Positions 1 to 5,806 of a DNA stretch of 5,806 nt are shown here, one piece after another. Origin of the DNA: CAYJPV01 sp964396055. Its GTDB lineage: Bacteria; Acidobacteriota; Vicinamibacteria; Vicinamibacterales; JAKQTR01. The position numbers were made by a program, and so were the translations under genes. The stretch spans positions 1 to 5,806 of the forward strand of contig CAYNDV010000217.1 of the NCBI GenBank assembly GCA_964396055.1, given 5' to 3'. Position 1 is the stretch's first letter, and the number at the start of each line of letters is the position of its first letter. Below the pieces are notes generated by a model. It ran no database searches. It was not told the origin of the DNA and saw only the letters and a list, made by a program, of their open reading frames with translations.

Positions 1-20
1 CCAGCCGCGCCCGCGTCCTT

Positions 21-55
21 CTCTAGCCTCTAGCCTCTAGCCTCTAGCCTCTAGC
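21..55. repeat. Tandem heptamer array, 5 x CTCTAGC
   Basis: Five perfect head-to-tail copies of CTCTAGC (GCTAGAG on the other strand) end 5 bp before the stop codon of the minus-strand permease gene, so the array lies in its 3' untranslated region. Each unit contains the palindrome CTAG, so it carries TAG on both strands. Because the period is 7, successive copies shift frame, and the array places stop codons in all three frames of each strand. No copy degeneracy is visible, which suggests recent slippage expansion or active homogenisation. No hairpin followed by a T-run, the usual sign of an intrinsic terminator, is seen in positions 1-60. A role as a stop barrier, protein-binding site or simple microsatellite cannot be decided from the sequence. 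Confidence 0.95.
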
Positions 56-60
56 TCCTG

Positions 61-1374
61 TCACTCGTACCGCAGCGCCTCGATGGGATCGAGGCGCGCC
101 GCGCGGATCGCCGGGACGAGGCCGAAGAAGATGCCCACCGTGCCCGAGAAGCCGAAGCCGAGCGCAAAACTCCACCAGGGGAGCGACACCGGGAACCCGG
201 TCAGCCAGTGCACGCCCAGGCCGATGGATGCGCCCAGCACGATGCCGATGACGCCGCCGACCGAGGTCAGGAAGACGGCCTCGATCAGGAACTGCCACAG
301 GATCTCGCGGCGGCGGGCGCCGAGGGCCTTGCGCACGCCGATTTCCCGCGTCCGCTCGGTCACCGAGATCATCATGATGGCCATGACGCCGATGCCGCCG
401 ACCATCAGGGCGATGGAGGAGATCACCACCAGGCCGATGAAGATCGCCCCGGTCAGCTGGTCCCACATCTTCAGCGCCGCGTCCTGCGTGATGATGTCGA
501 AGTCGTTCGGCTCGTCGAGCTTGAGGCCGTGGCGGATCCGCATGATCTGCTCGACTTCCTTCATCGCGTCGTCGCGGGTCGCGCCCTCGCGCGGCACGAT
601 GGCGATCATGGCGCTCTGGAAGGCGCTGGCGTCGGTCATCGTCCCGCCCGCGTGCACGCGCCCGCCCGCGCGACGCCAGCCGAACTGCTTCTGGTAGGTG
701 GTGTACGGCACCACGATGAAGTCGTCCTGGCCGCTGCCGAGGCCGCCGGCGTTGGGCCGCGGGCCCACGTACCCGATGACCTCGTATTCCTGGCTGCCGA
801 TCCGGATCGTCTTGCCCACCGGGTCGACGTTGGGGAACAGGGCCTTGATGGGCGTCTGGCCCAGCACGGCCAGGGGCCGGCGGTGGTGCACCTCGGCCTC
901 GGTGAAGAACCGGCCGCCCTCCATCTTCAGGAAGTTGACGGCGGCGTAGTTCTCCGACACGCCGAGGACGGAGAGTTCCTTGGTCTTCTCGCCCTTGTAG
1001 TACGCGCGCTCGCGGGCCGGGACGCCCCAGGCGCCGAGCCACACGTCCACCTTGCCGATCGCCACGCCCTCGCGCTCGAGGGCCTTGGCGTCGTCGACGG
1101 TGAGGACGGGCCGCTTGATGAGGTCCTTGAACTCCTTGCCCGCGGCGAAGCTGAGGCCGCTGAACTTGGCCAGGAACATCGTGTTGGGGCCGAGTTCGCG
1201 GATCGAATCGCGCAGCGACTCGTCGAACCCCCGGATGAGCGACGTCATGCCGACGATGGCCGTGATGCCGATGACGACGCCCAGCACGGTCAGGAACGAC
1301 CGCAGCTTGTTGGTGCGCAGCGTGGCGGCGGCCATGCCGATGACGTCGCTGAAGAGCGCGAGCCGGAAGGCCAT
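61..1374 (-). CDS. MacB-like ABC transporter permease (FtsX family), second of a pair
   Basis: This 437-residue integral membrane permease belongs to the MacB/LolC/FtsX class. The layout is canonical: a cytoplasmic N-terminus, TM1 at about 27-47 (LGVVIGITAIVGMTSLIRGF), a large periplasmic MacB_PCD-type domain at about 50-300 with the family motif GGRFFTEAEV (153-162), then TM2 (about 310-336), TM3 (about 362-386) and TM4 (about 398-422). The cytoplasmic loop VTERTREIGVRKALGARRRE after TM2 is the family signature that contacts the ATPase. The protein ends in the typical ARLDPIEALRYE. The frame stays open upstream to 1536, but that part overlaps the preceding permease and looks like shadow sequence. 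ATG at 1374 is preferred because a strong Shine-Dalgarno lies 6 nt before it and only 2 bp separate it from the upstream stop. It lacks an ATPase domain, so unlike E. coli MacB it needs a separate nucleotide-binding protein. The substrate is unknown. Family assignment is secure. Confidence 0.95.
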   Translation of the reverse strand: MAFRLALFSDVIGMAAATLRTNKLRSFLTVLGVVIGITAIVGMTSLIRGFDESLRDSIRELGPNTMFLAKFSGLSFAAGKEFKDLIKRPVLTVDDAKALEREGVAIGKVDVWLGAWGVPARERAYYKGEKTKELSVLGVSENYAAVNFLKMEGGRFFTEAEVHHRRPLAVLGQTPIKALFPNVDPVGKTIRIGSQEYEVIGYVGPRPNAGGLGSGQDDFIVVPYTTYQKQFGWRRAGGRVHAGGTMTDASAFQSAMIAIVPREGATRDDAMKEVEQIMRIRHGLKLDEPNDFDIITQDAALKMWDQLTGAIFIGLVVISSIALMVGGIGVMAIMMISVTERTREIGVRKALGARRREILWQFLIEAVFLTSVGGVIGIVLGASIGLGVHWLTGFPVSLPWWSFALGFGFSGTVGIFFGLVPAIRAARLDPIEALRYE

Positions 1375-1376
1375 GG

Positions 1377-2600
<1,224 letters not shown>

Positions 2601-2604
2601 GGCG

Positions 2605-3933
2605 CTACTTCTTCTTCGCGGCTTCCAGCTTGACCGGATCGCCGTCCTTCAGGTCCCGGACCGAGTTGAACGGCCCCGTGATGACCTCGTCCCCGTCTTT
2701 GAGCCCCGAGAGCACCTCGAAGTACTTCTCGCCGGCGATGCCGGTCTTGATGGGCGTGAAGACCGCCTTGCCGTCCTTGATCTGGAAGACGCCCTCGGTC
2801 TCCTTCTTCGTCTGGCCGGGCTTCAGCTCGGCCGTGACGACCGGGCCGGGCCGGCGTTTCTTCGCGTCGGCCTCGGGTTCCTTCACCACGTTGCCCTTCT
2901 CGTCGAAGACGAGTTCACGCACCGTGGTGGACTGGATCGGGGCGGCCACCACGGCCGTGCGCGTGGCCGTCGTGATGTCGGCCGTGCAGGTGAAGCCCGG
3001 CCGCACCTCCGGGATCTCGCCGTCCAGCGTCACCACCACCTTGAAGTTGGTGGCCCGCGTCGTCGCCGAGGCTGCCGCGGCGCCCTGGATGGGGCTGTTG
3101 CCGATCTCGGTGACCTTGCCCGGGAACGTCTTGTCCGGGATGGCGTCGATCGTCACCTTCGCCGGCTGGCCCACTTTCAGGTTCGGGATGTCGGTCTCGT
3201 CCACCTCGAGCTCGGTCTCGATCACCGACATGTCCGCGATGGTCAGCAGCACCGTGCCGGCGTTGTTCATCGTCCCGATGACGACCGTCTCGCCCAGCTC
3301 GATGTTGCGCCGCGTGACGATGCCGTCGATGGGCGAGTCGATGCTCACCTGGCTCAGGTTGTACTTCGCGTTGTCGAGATCCGCGGCGTTCTGCCTGATG
3401 CGGGTGGTCTGCATCGTGATTTCAGCCTGCCGTGCCTCGACTTCCCGCTCCCGGACCCGCACCTCGTTCTCGGCGCGGTCCAGGTCCTGCTTGGTCGTGA
3501 GCTGGTCCTTCCAGAGATCCTGCTGGCGCTTGAGGGTGTCCTGCGCGAGCTTGAGCTGCGTCCTCGCGGACTCCAGCTGCACCTTCGCCTGGTCCACCGC
3601 CGTGCGCTGGGCCGCCAGGCCCGCCTCGCCGCGCTCCACCTGCGTCTTCAGGGACCGCGGGTCGATCTCGAGGAGGAACTGCCCCTGCTTGACCCGGTCG
3701 CCTTCCTCGACGGCCAGCTTCATCACGCGGCCCATCGTGTTGGCGCTGATGTTGACCGTCGTCTTCGCCTGGATCTTGCCCGAGGCGGACACGATGGCTT
3801 CCAGGTCCCGCTTCTGGATCTTCTCCACCTGGACGGTCACGCCGGTCTCGCGCTTGAAGTAGAGGTTCGCGCCGACCAGCCCGCCGCCCACGACCAGGAT
3901 GCCGACGCCGATGAGAATCTTCTTCGCGTTCAC
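2605..3933 (-). CDS. Periplasmic adaptor (membrane fusion) protein, HlyD/MacA type
   Basis: This 442-residue adaptor would link the inner-membrane permeases to an outer-membrane channel. The N-terminus is basic (NAKK) followed by one hydrophobic anchor at about 6-25, with no lipobox cysteine. Domains in order: first half of the barrel-sandwich (about 58-92, with GRVMKLAVEEGDRVKQGQ and LLEIDP), a long heptad-like alpha-hairpin (about 95-190, rich in Q, K, R, E and L), second lipoyl half (about 191-218, containing DSPIDGIVTRRNIELGETV), beta-barrel (about 236-330), and a membrane-proximal domain (about 380-437) with VFTPIKTGIAGEKYFEVLSG and LKDGDEVITGPF. A charged stretch at about 341-379 separates the last two, longer than in E. 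coli MacA as I recall it. The start is GTG at 3933. The next in-frame Met is residue 67, inside the lipoyl domain, so the upstream GTG is well supported. It lies between the YIP1 and permease genes with 4-bp gaps on both sides. The adaptor call is secure; the transported compound is unknown. Confidence 0.95.
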   Translation of the reverse strand: MNAKKILIGVGILVVGGGLVGANLYFKRETGVTVQVEKIQKRDLEAIVSASGKIQAKTTVNISANTMGRVMKLAVEEGDRVKQGQFLLEIDPRSLKTQVERGEAGLAAQRTAVDQAKVQLESARTQLKLAQDTLKRQQDLWKDQLTTKQDLDRAENEVRVREREVEARQAEITMQTTRIRQNAADLDNAKYNLSQVSIDSPIDGIVTRRNIELGETVVIGTMNNAGTVLLTIADMSVIETELEVDETDIPNLKVGQPAKVTIDAIPDKTFPGKVTEIGNSPIQGAAAASATTRATNFKVVVTLDGEIPEVRPGFTCTADITTATRTAVVAAPIQSTTVRELVFDEKGNVVKEPEADAKKRRPGPVVTAELKPGQTKKETEGVFQIKDGKAVFTPIKTGIAGEKYFEVLSGLKDGDEVITGPFNSVRDLKDGDPVKLEAAKKK

Positions 3934-3937
3934 GCTG

Positions 3938-4672
3938 CTACGCTCCCGCGCGGCCGGAGGTGACCGCTGCGATGATGACGGCGATGATGCCGTAAACCAC
4001 GAACAGGCCGATGGCGATGGGGCCGGTCTTGCGGCGGTAGAGCACCGCGAGGCCGATGGACAACACCACCACCCACCAGATCAGGAACAGGTCGACCGTG
4101 CCGAGGAACTTCGCGATGAAGCTCGACTCGTCGAGCATCGGCAGGAACACCGACAGGTTCGTTGCGCTCGACATCGACTCGCGGACGAAGTTCAGCGGCG
4201 TCACGAACAGCTGCTGGACGACGGTCACCGCGCTGGCGTGCACGACGACGGCGAAGAGCTGCTTGAAGGTGCCGACGCCGCCCAGGGCGGCGCTGAACAC
4301 CGCAAACAGGATGCCCGCGAACACGAGGGTGATGAGCGGGCTGAAGATGGCCACCTGCACGGCCGCCAGCGGGGCCGCGTACTTCGCCATCCGCTCCATG
4401 CCGGCGTACTGCTCGTCGCTGACCGTCCCGCCGAACGACTCGGTGGATCGGACCGCCTGATCGAGCCATGCCTGCTGGCCCACGGAAGTGGCCAGGAACC
4501 CACCCGTGCAGGCGACGGTCACCAGGATGACCAGCGCCATCATGCCGAACCACTTCGGGTTCGCCACCACGCCCGCAAACGTTTCCCGGGGGGACGTCAG
4601 CACGCCCCAGAAGCGGGCAAACAGGGACTGGCCCCCTGCCGGGGGCGCGCCTGCTGCAGCCACATCGCTCAT
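3938..4672 (-). CDS. YIP1-family multi-pass membrane protein
   Basis: This 244-residue protein has about five predicted transmembrane helices: roughly 42-62, 104-127, 137-160, 190-211 and 216-237. A short Ala/Gly/Pro-rich cytoplasmic N-terminus leads into LFARFWGVLTSPRETFAGV and NPKW (17-41). The 'TSPRETF...NPKW' pattern just before TM1 is typical of bacterial YIP1-domain proteins. ATG at 4672 has an AAAGG Shine-Dalgarno about 10 nt upstream and a long leader, so this is the first gene of the operon. It ends 4 bp before the adaptor start. Bacterial members are poorly characterised; eukaryotic Yip1 acts in vesicle traffic, which should not be carried over. Its place at the head of an exporter operon suggests a role in assembly or membrane organisation of the transporter, but that is inference. 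I see no catalytic motif or metal-binding cluster. Confidence 0.85.
   Translation of the reverse strand: MSDVAAAGAPPAGGQSLFARFWGVLTSPRETFAGVVANPKWFGMMALVILVTVACTGGFLATSVGQQAWLDQAVRSTESFGGTVSDEQYAGMERMAKYAAPLAAVQVAIFSPLITLVFAGILFAVFSAALGGVGTFKQLFAVVVHASAVTVVQQLFVTPLNFVRESMSSATNLSVFLPMLDESSFIAKFLGTVDLFLIWWVVVLSIGLAVLYRRKTGPIAIGLFVVYGIIAVIIAAVTSGRAGA
3943..3947 (-). promoter_or_regulatory. Shine-Dalgarno of the adaptor gene (GTG start)
   Basis: The minus strand reads GGGAG, 9 nt before the GTG at 3933-3931, overlapping the last codons of the YIP1 gene. It supports the non-ATG start, which is needed to keep the N-terminal membrane anchor. Confidence 0.55.
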
Positions 4673-4725
4673 GTTCGTCGGCCTTTCGTCTAGAGGGATT
4701 GCGGAGCCGGGGGGACGCTCGCTCG

Positions 4726-4747
4726 GGCGCCGCCTTTCCGGCGCCGC
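4726..4747. repeat. 8-bp direct repeat GGCGCCGC in the YIP1 leader
   Basis: GGCGCCGC occurs twice, separated by CTTTCC, a 14-bp period. Each copy contains the self-complementary GGCGCC, so the pair could also fold as a 6-bp hairpin in the transcript. It lies about 55-75 bp before the YIP1 start. It may be an operator or leader structure, or chance in GC-rich DNA. Confidence 0.45.
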
Positions 4748-4954
4748 AATTCTCCCAGTTTAGACGATTACGGGGCCGGGCGTGTTCCGGTCTGACCGCC
4801 CGGTCCCGCCTGGAACGACTCTGGCAGCGCCCGGGGTGGGACACGGCCGGCCGTCCGCGCTGATGCGGCGGCGGTTTCCTGCCGAAAAGAGAGGATCAGA
4901 GTCCGCAGGCTCCGCCTCCGGTCCGTCTGCCCGCGCCAGATCGGCGGATCGTGG

Positions 4955-4972
4955 TTTGGTCAGGCGACCTAA
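4955..4972. promoter_or_regulatory. Imperfect dyad upstream of pilB
   Basis: TTTGGTC and GACCTAA flank the spacer AGGC. Six of seven arm positions pair; the exception is T4957 opposite T4970. It ends just before the next dyad and sits upstream of the proposed pilB promoter, a position compatible with an activator or repressor site. No regulator family is recognisable from it. Confidence 0.3.
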
Positions 4973-4977
4973 GATTG

Positions 4978-5003
4978 AGGCGGCGCGGCGGACCCGGCCG
5001 CCT
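4978..5003. promoter_or_regulatory. Perfect 7-bp dyad abutting the putative pilB -10
   Basis: AGGCGGC (4978-4984) and GCCGCCT (4997-5003) are perfect inverted arms around a 12-nt centre. The dyad occupies the place where the -35 and spacer of the proposed pilB promoter would lie, so a bound protein could repress it or replace the missing -35. It could also form a hairpin, but no T-run follows, so it is not a convincing terminator. Confidence 0.35.
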
Positions 5004-5011
5004 GTTAGGAT
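5003..5011 (+). promoter_or_regulatory. Putative extended -10 promoter for pilB
   Basis: TGTTAGGAT matches the extended -10 form TGn followed by a hexamer (TAGGAT, four of six to TATAAT, including the first T, the A at position 2 and the final AT). No matching -35 lies 16-18 bp upstream. If real, transcription would start near 5018 and leave a leader of about 70 nt holding the 5051-5069 hairpin. No sigma-54 promoter (GG-N10-GC) was found instead. Confidence 0.3.
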
Positions 5012-5050
5012 CACACGATTGGCAGGCGCGACTGACGGAAATTGGAATGC

Positions 5051-5069
5051 GGTGACGAAATCCGTCACC
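5051..5069. promoter_or_regulatory. Perfect 7-bp inverted repeat just upstream of pilB
   Basis: GGTGACG and CGTCACC flank the 5-nt centre AAATC. The last arm ends 19 bp before the pilB ATG and 8 bp before its Shine-Dalgarno. In RNA it would form a compact stem-loop in the leader; in DNA it resembles a dimeric regulator site. The spacing between GTGA and TCAC is 9 bp, not the 6 bp of a CRP/FNR-type site, so no known family is claimed. Confidence 0.5.
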
Positions 5070-5077
5070 AGGGAACC

Positions 5078-5081
5078 AAGG
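5078..5081 (+). promoter_or_regulatory. Shine-Dalgarno of pilB
   Basis: AAGG lies 7 nt before the ATG at 5089. It supports this start, which also places the first MshEN motif at residue 4, as expected for the family. Confidence 0.55.
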
Positions 5082-5088
5082 CCATCCC

Positions 5089-5806
5089 ATGGCGGTACGC
5101 ATCGGTGAGTTGCTCCTCAAGGAGCGCCGGATCACGCCGGAACAGCTGCAGGAGGCCCTGACCTACCAGAAGAGCCACGGGGGCAAGGTGGGGTCCGCCC
5201 TGGTCAAGCTGGGCTACGTCCGGGACGACGACATCACGGCGCTGTTGAGCCGGCAGTACGGGGTCCCGTCGATCAATCTGACGCAGTTCGAAATCGACGC
5301 GTCGATCGTCAAGCTGATTCCGGCGGAGACGGCCCAGAAGTACCAGGTGGTGCCCCTGGCGCGGGCGGGGGCGACGCTGACCATCGCGATGACCGATCCG
5401 ACCAACGTGTTCGCCATGGACGACATCAAGTTCATGACGGGCTACAACGTGGAGCCCGTGGTGGCGTCCGAGTCGGCGGTGCAGGAGGCCCTGGGGCGGT
5501 ATTACGCGGCGGCGAAGGTGAGCGAGCCGAGCGCCCTGGAGATGGCGTCGCGGGTGCTCGACGAGATGCCGGCGGTGACCGACGGCGACGTGGAGGTGCT
5601 GGAGGACCTGGAGGAGATCAACGTCGAAGCCCTGCTGAAGCAGGGCGAGGAGGCGCCGGTCATCCGCCTGGTGAACGTGCTGCTGATGTCGGCGATCCAG
5701 AAGGGCGCGAGCGACATTCACATCGAGCCGTACGAGAAGGAGTACCGGATCCGGTACCGCATCGACGGCGTGCTGTACAACGTGATGAGCCCGGCGTTGA
5801 AGTTCC
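5089..5806 (+). CDS. pilB: Type IV pilus assembly ATPase PilB (GspE/PulE family), N-terminal part, cut by the window edge
   Basis: The first 239 residues of a protein that is usually about 560-570 long. It is the cytoplasmic hexameric motor that powers pilus extension. Residues 4-27 and 33-56 form the two 24-residue MshEN (T2SSE_N) motifs with the standard 5-residue spacer (KSHGG, 28-32), followed by YGVPSINL (57-64). The rest of the N-terminal domain includes IPAETAQKYQVVPL and MTDPTNVFAMDDIKFMTGY (101-119). An acidic linker (about 157-190) leads into the start of the ATPase core, VIRLVNVLL (191-199), then ASDIHIEP (207-214) and YRIRYRIDGVL (219-229), characteristic of PilB/GspE. Walker A, Asp box, Walker B and the zinc-binding cysteines lie beyond the window. 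In the first MshEN motif the conserved glycine is replaced by R13 and the next hydrophobic by R14. GspE or MshE is the alternative; PilB fits the N-terminal length and wording best. Confidence 0.85.
   Translation, partial: MAVRIGELLLKERRITPEQLQEALTYQKSHGGKVGSALVKLGYVRDDDITALLSRQYGVPSINLTQFEIDASIVKLIPAETAQKYQVVPLARAGATLTIAMTDPTNVFAMDDIKFMTGYNVEPVVASESAVQEALGRYYAAAKVSEPSALEMASRVLDEMPAVTDGDVEVLEDLEEINVEALLKQGEEAPVIRLVNVLLMSAIQKGASDIHIEPYEKEYRIRYRIDGVLYNVMSPALKF

Larger units (their letters stand above)
4673..5088. other. Divergent intergenic region between the exporter operon and pilB
   Basis: This 416-bp stretch separates the YIP1-led operon (minus) from pilB (plus) and must hold promoters for both. 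I see no credible gene in it: the open frames crossing it (4760-5068 minus, 4782-5108 plus) encode Arg/Pro/Ala-rich sequence with no recognisable motif. It contains an 8-bp direct repeat (4726-4733 and 4740-4747), a 12-bp GC palindrome (4843-4854), and three dyads in the half nearer pilB (4955-4972, 4978-5003, 5051-5069). A possible -10 for the YIP1 operon is TAAACT on the minus strand at 4762-4757, without a good -35, giving a leader of about 80 nt; this is weak. Confidence 0.7.

Noticed and set aside
4690..4696. Single CTAGAGG near the YIP1 start, matching the heptamer of the left-end array
   Set aside because: One isolated 7-bp match in inverted orientation on the plus strand is within chance expectation and is not tandem.
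3930..4844. Minus-strand open frame overlapping YIP1 in another frame (304 codons)
   Set aside because: Arg/Pro/Gly-rich translation without hydrophobic segments or motifs; the YIP1 frame has helices, family motif and tight spacing.
4843..4854. 12-bp palindrome ACGGCCGGCCGT
   Set aside because: A pure GC-type palindrome of this size is readily expected in DNA of this composition; no promoter or repeat partner lies beside it.
5019..5036. TTGGCAGG as a sigma-54 promoter for pilB
   Set aside because: The GG at 5021-5022 is followed after ten bases by TG, not the required GC, and the -12 TTGC element is absent.
4760..5068. Possible small gene in the divergent intergenic region (102 codons, minus)
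   Set aside because: Low-complexity Arg/Ala/Pro-rich sequence, no convincing ribosome site, and it crosses the region that must hold promoters for both flanking units.
5051..5069. CRP/FNR-type operator
   Set aside because: GTGA and TCAC are separated by 9 bp rather than 6, so the site does not fit that family despite the similar half-sites.
5065..5721. Minus-strand open frame opposite pilB (218 codons)
   Set aside because: Shadow of pilB: His/Arg/Leu-rich translation with no motif.

Overview
The window is GC-rich bacterial DNA. By eye about two thirds of bases are G or C, with strong G/C third-position preference and GTG starts beside ATG starts. The best guess at origin is Acidobacteriota, possibly the Vicinamibacteria side, because a YIP1 - periplasmic adaptor - MacB-like permease - MacB-like permease cluster divergent from a PilB-type pilus ATPase fits that phylum. 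Myxococcota or another GC-rich, pilus-bearing lineage remains possible. No ribosomal RNA, tRNA or other phylogenetic marker is present, so this assignment is inference.

Layout: positions 1-60 are non-coding and hold five perfect tandem copies of the heptamer CTCTAGC (21-55), just beyond the end of a minus-strand operon. The operon reads right to left: a five-helix YIP1-family membrane protein (4672 to 3938), an HlyD/MacA-type periplasmic adaptor (3933 to 2605), and two different MacB/FtsX-type ABC permeases (2600 to 1377 and 1374 to 61). The gaps between genes are 4, 4 and 2 bp, so they are almost certainly one transcript with coupled translation. A 416-bp divergent intergenic region (4673-5088) follows, with several dyad symmetries and one plausible extended -10 promoter. 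From 5089 to the right edge, on the plus strand, lies the 5' part of a type IV pilus assembly ATPase gene (pilB), cut before its Walker A motif.

Working together: the adaptor and the two permeases form the membrane and periplasmic parts of a MacAB-type mechanotransmission ABC exporter. The two permeases probably pair as a heterodimer. No nucleotide-binding ATPase lies among these genes, so it must be encoded beyond position 1 or elsewhere. The YIP1 protein is the first gene of the operon; its role is unknown. The pilB gene is a separate, divergent unit. Its N-terminus shows the tandem MshEN motif layout associated with cyclic di-GMP binding, with a change in the first motif.

I found no mobile element, CRISPR array, RNA gene or toxin/defence system. 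Most of the window is ordinary. The points most worth a second look are the heptamer array, which puts stop codons in all six frames within 35 bp, the absence of an ATPase gene, the PilB motif change, and the dyads in front of pilB.
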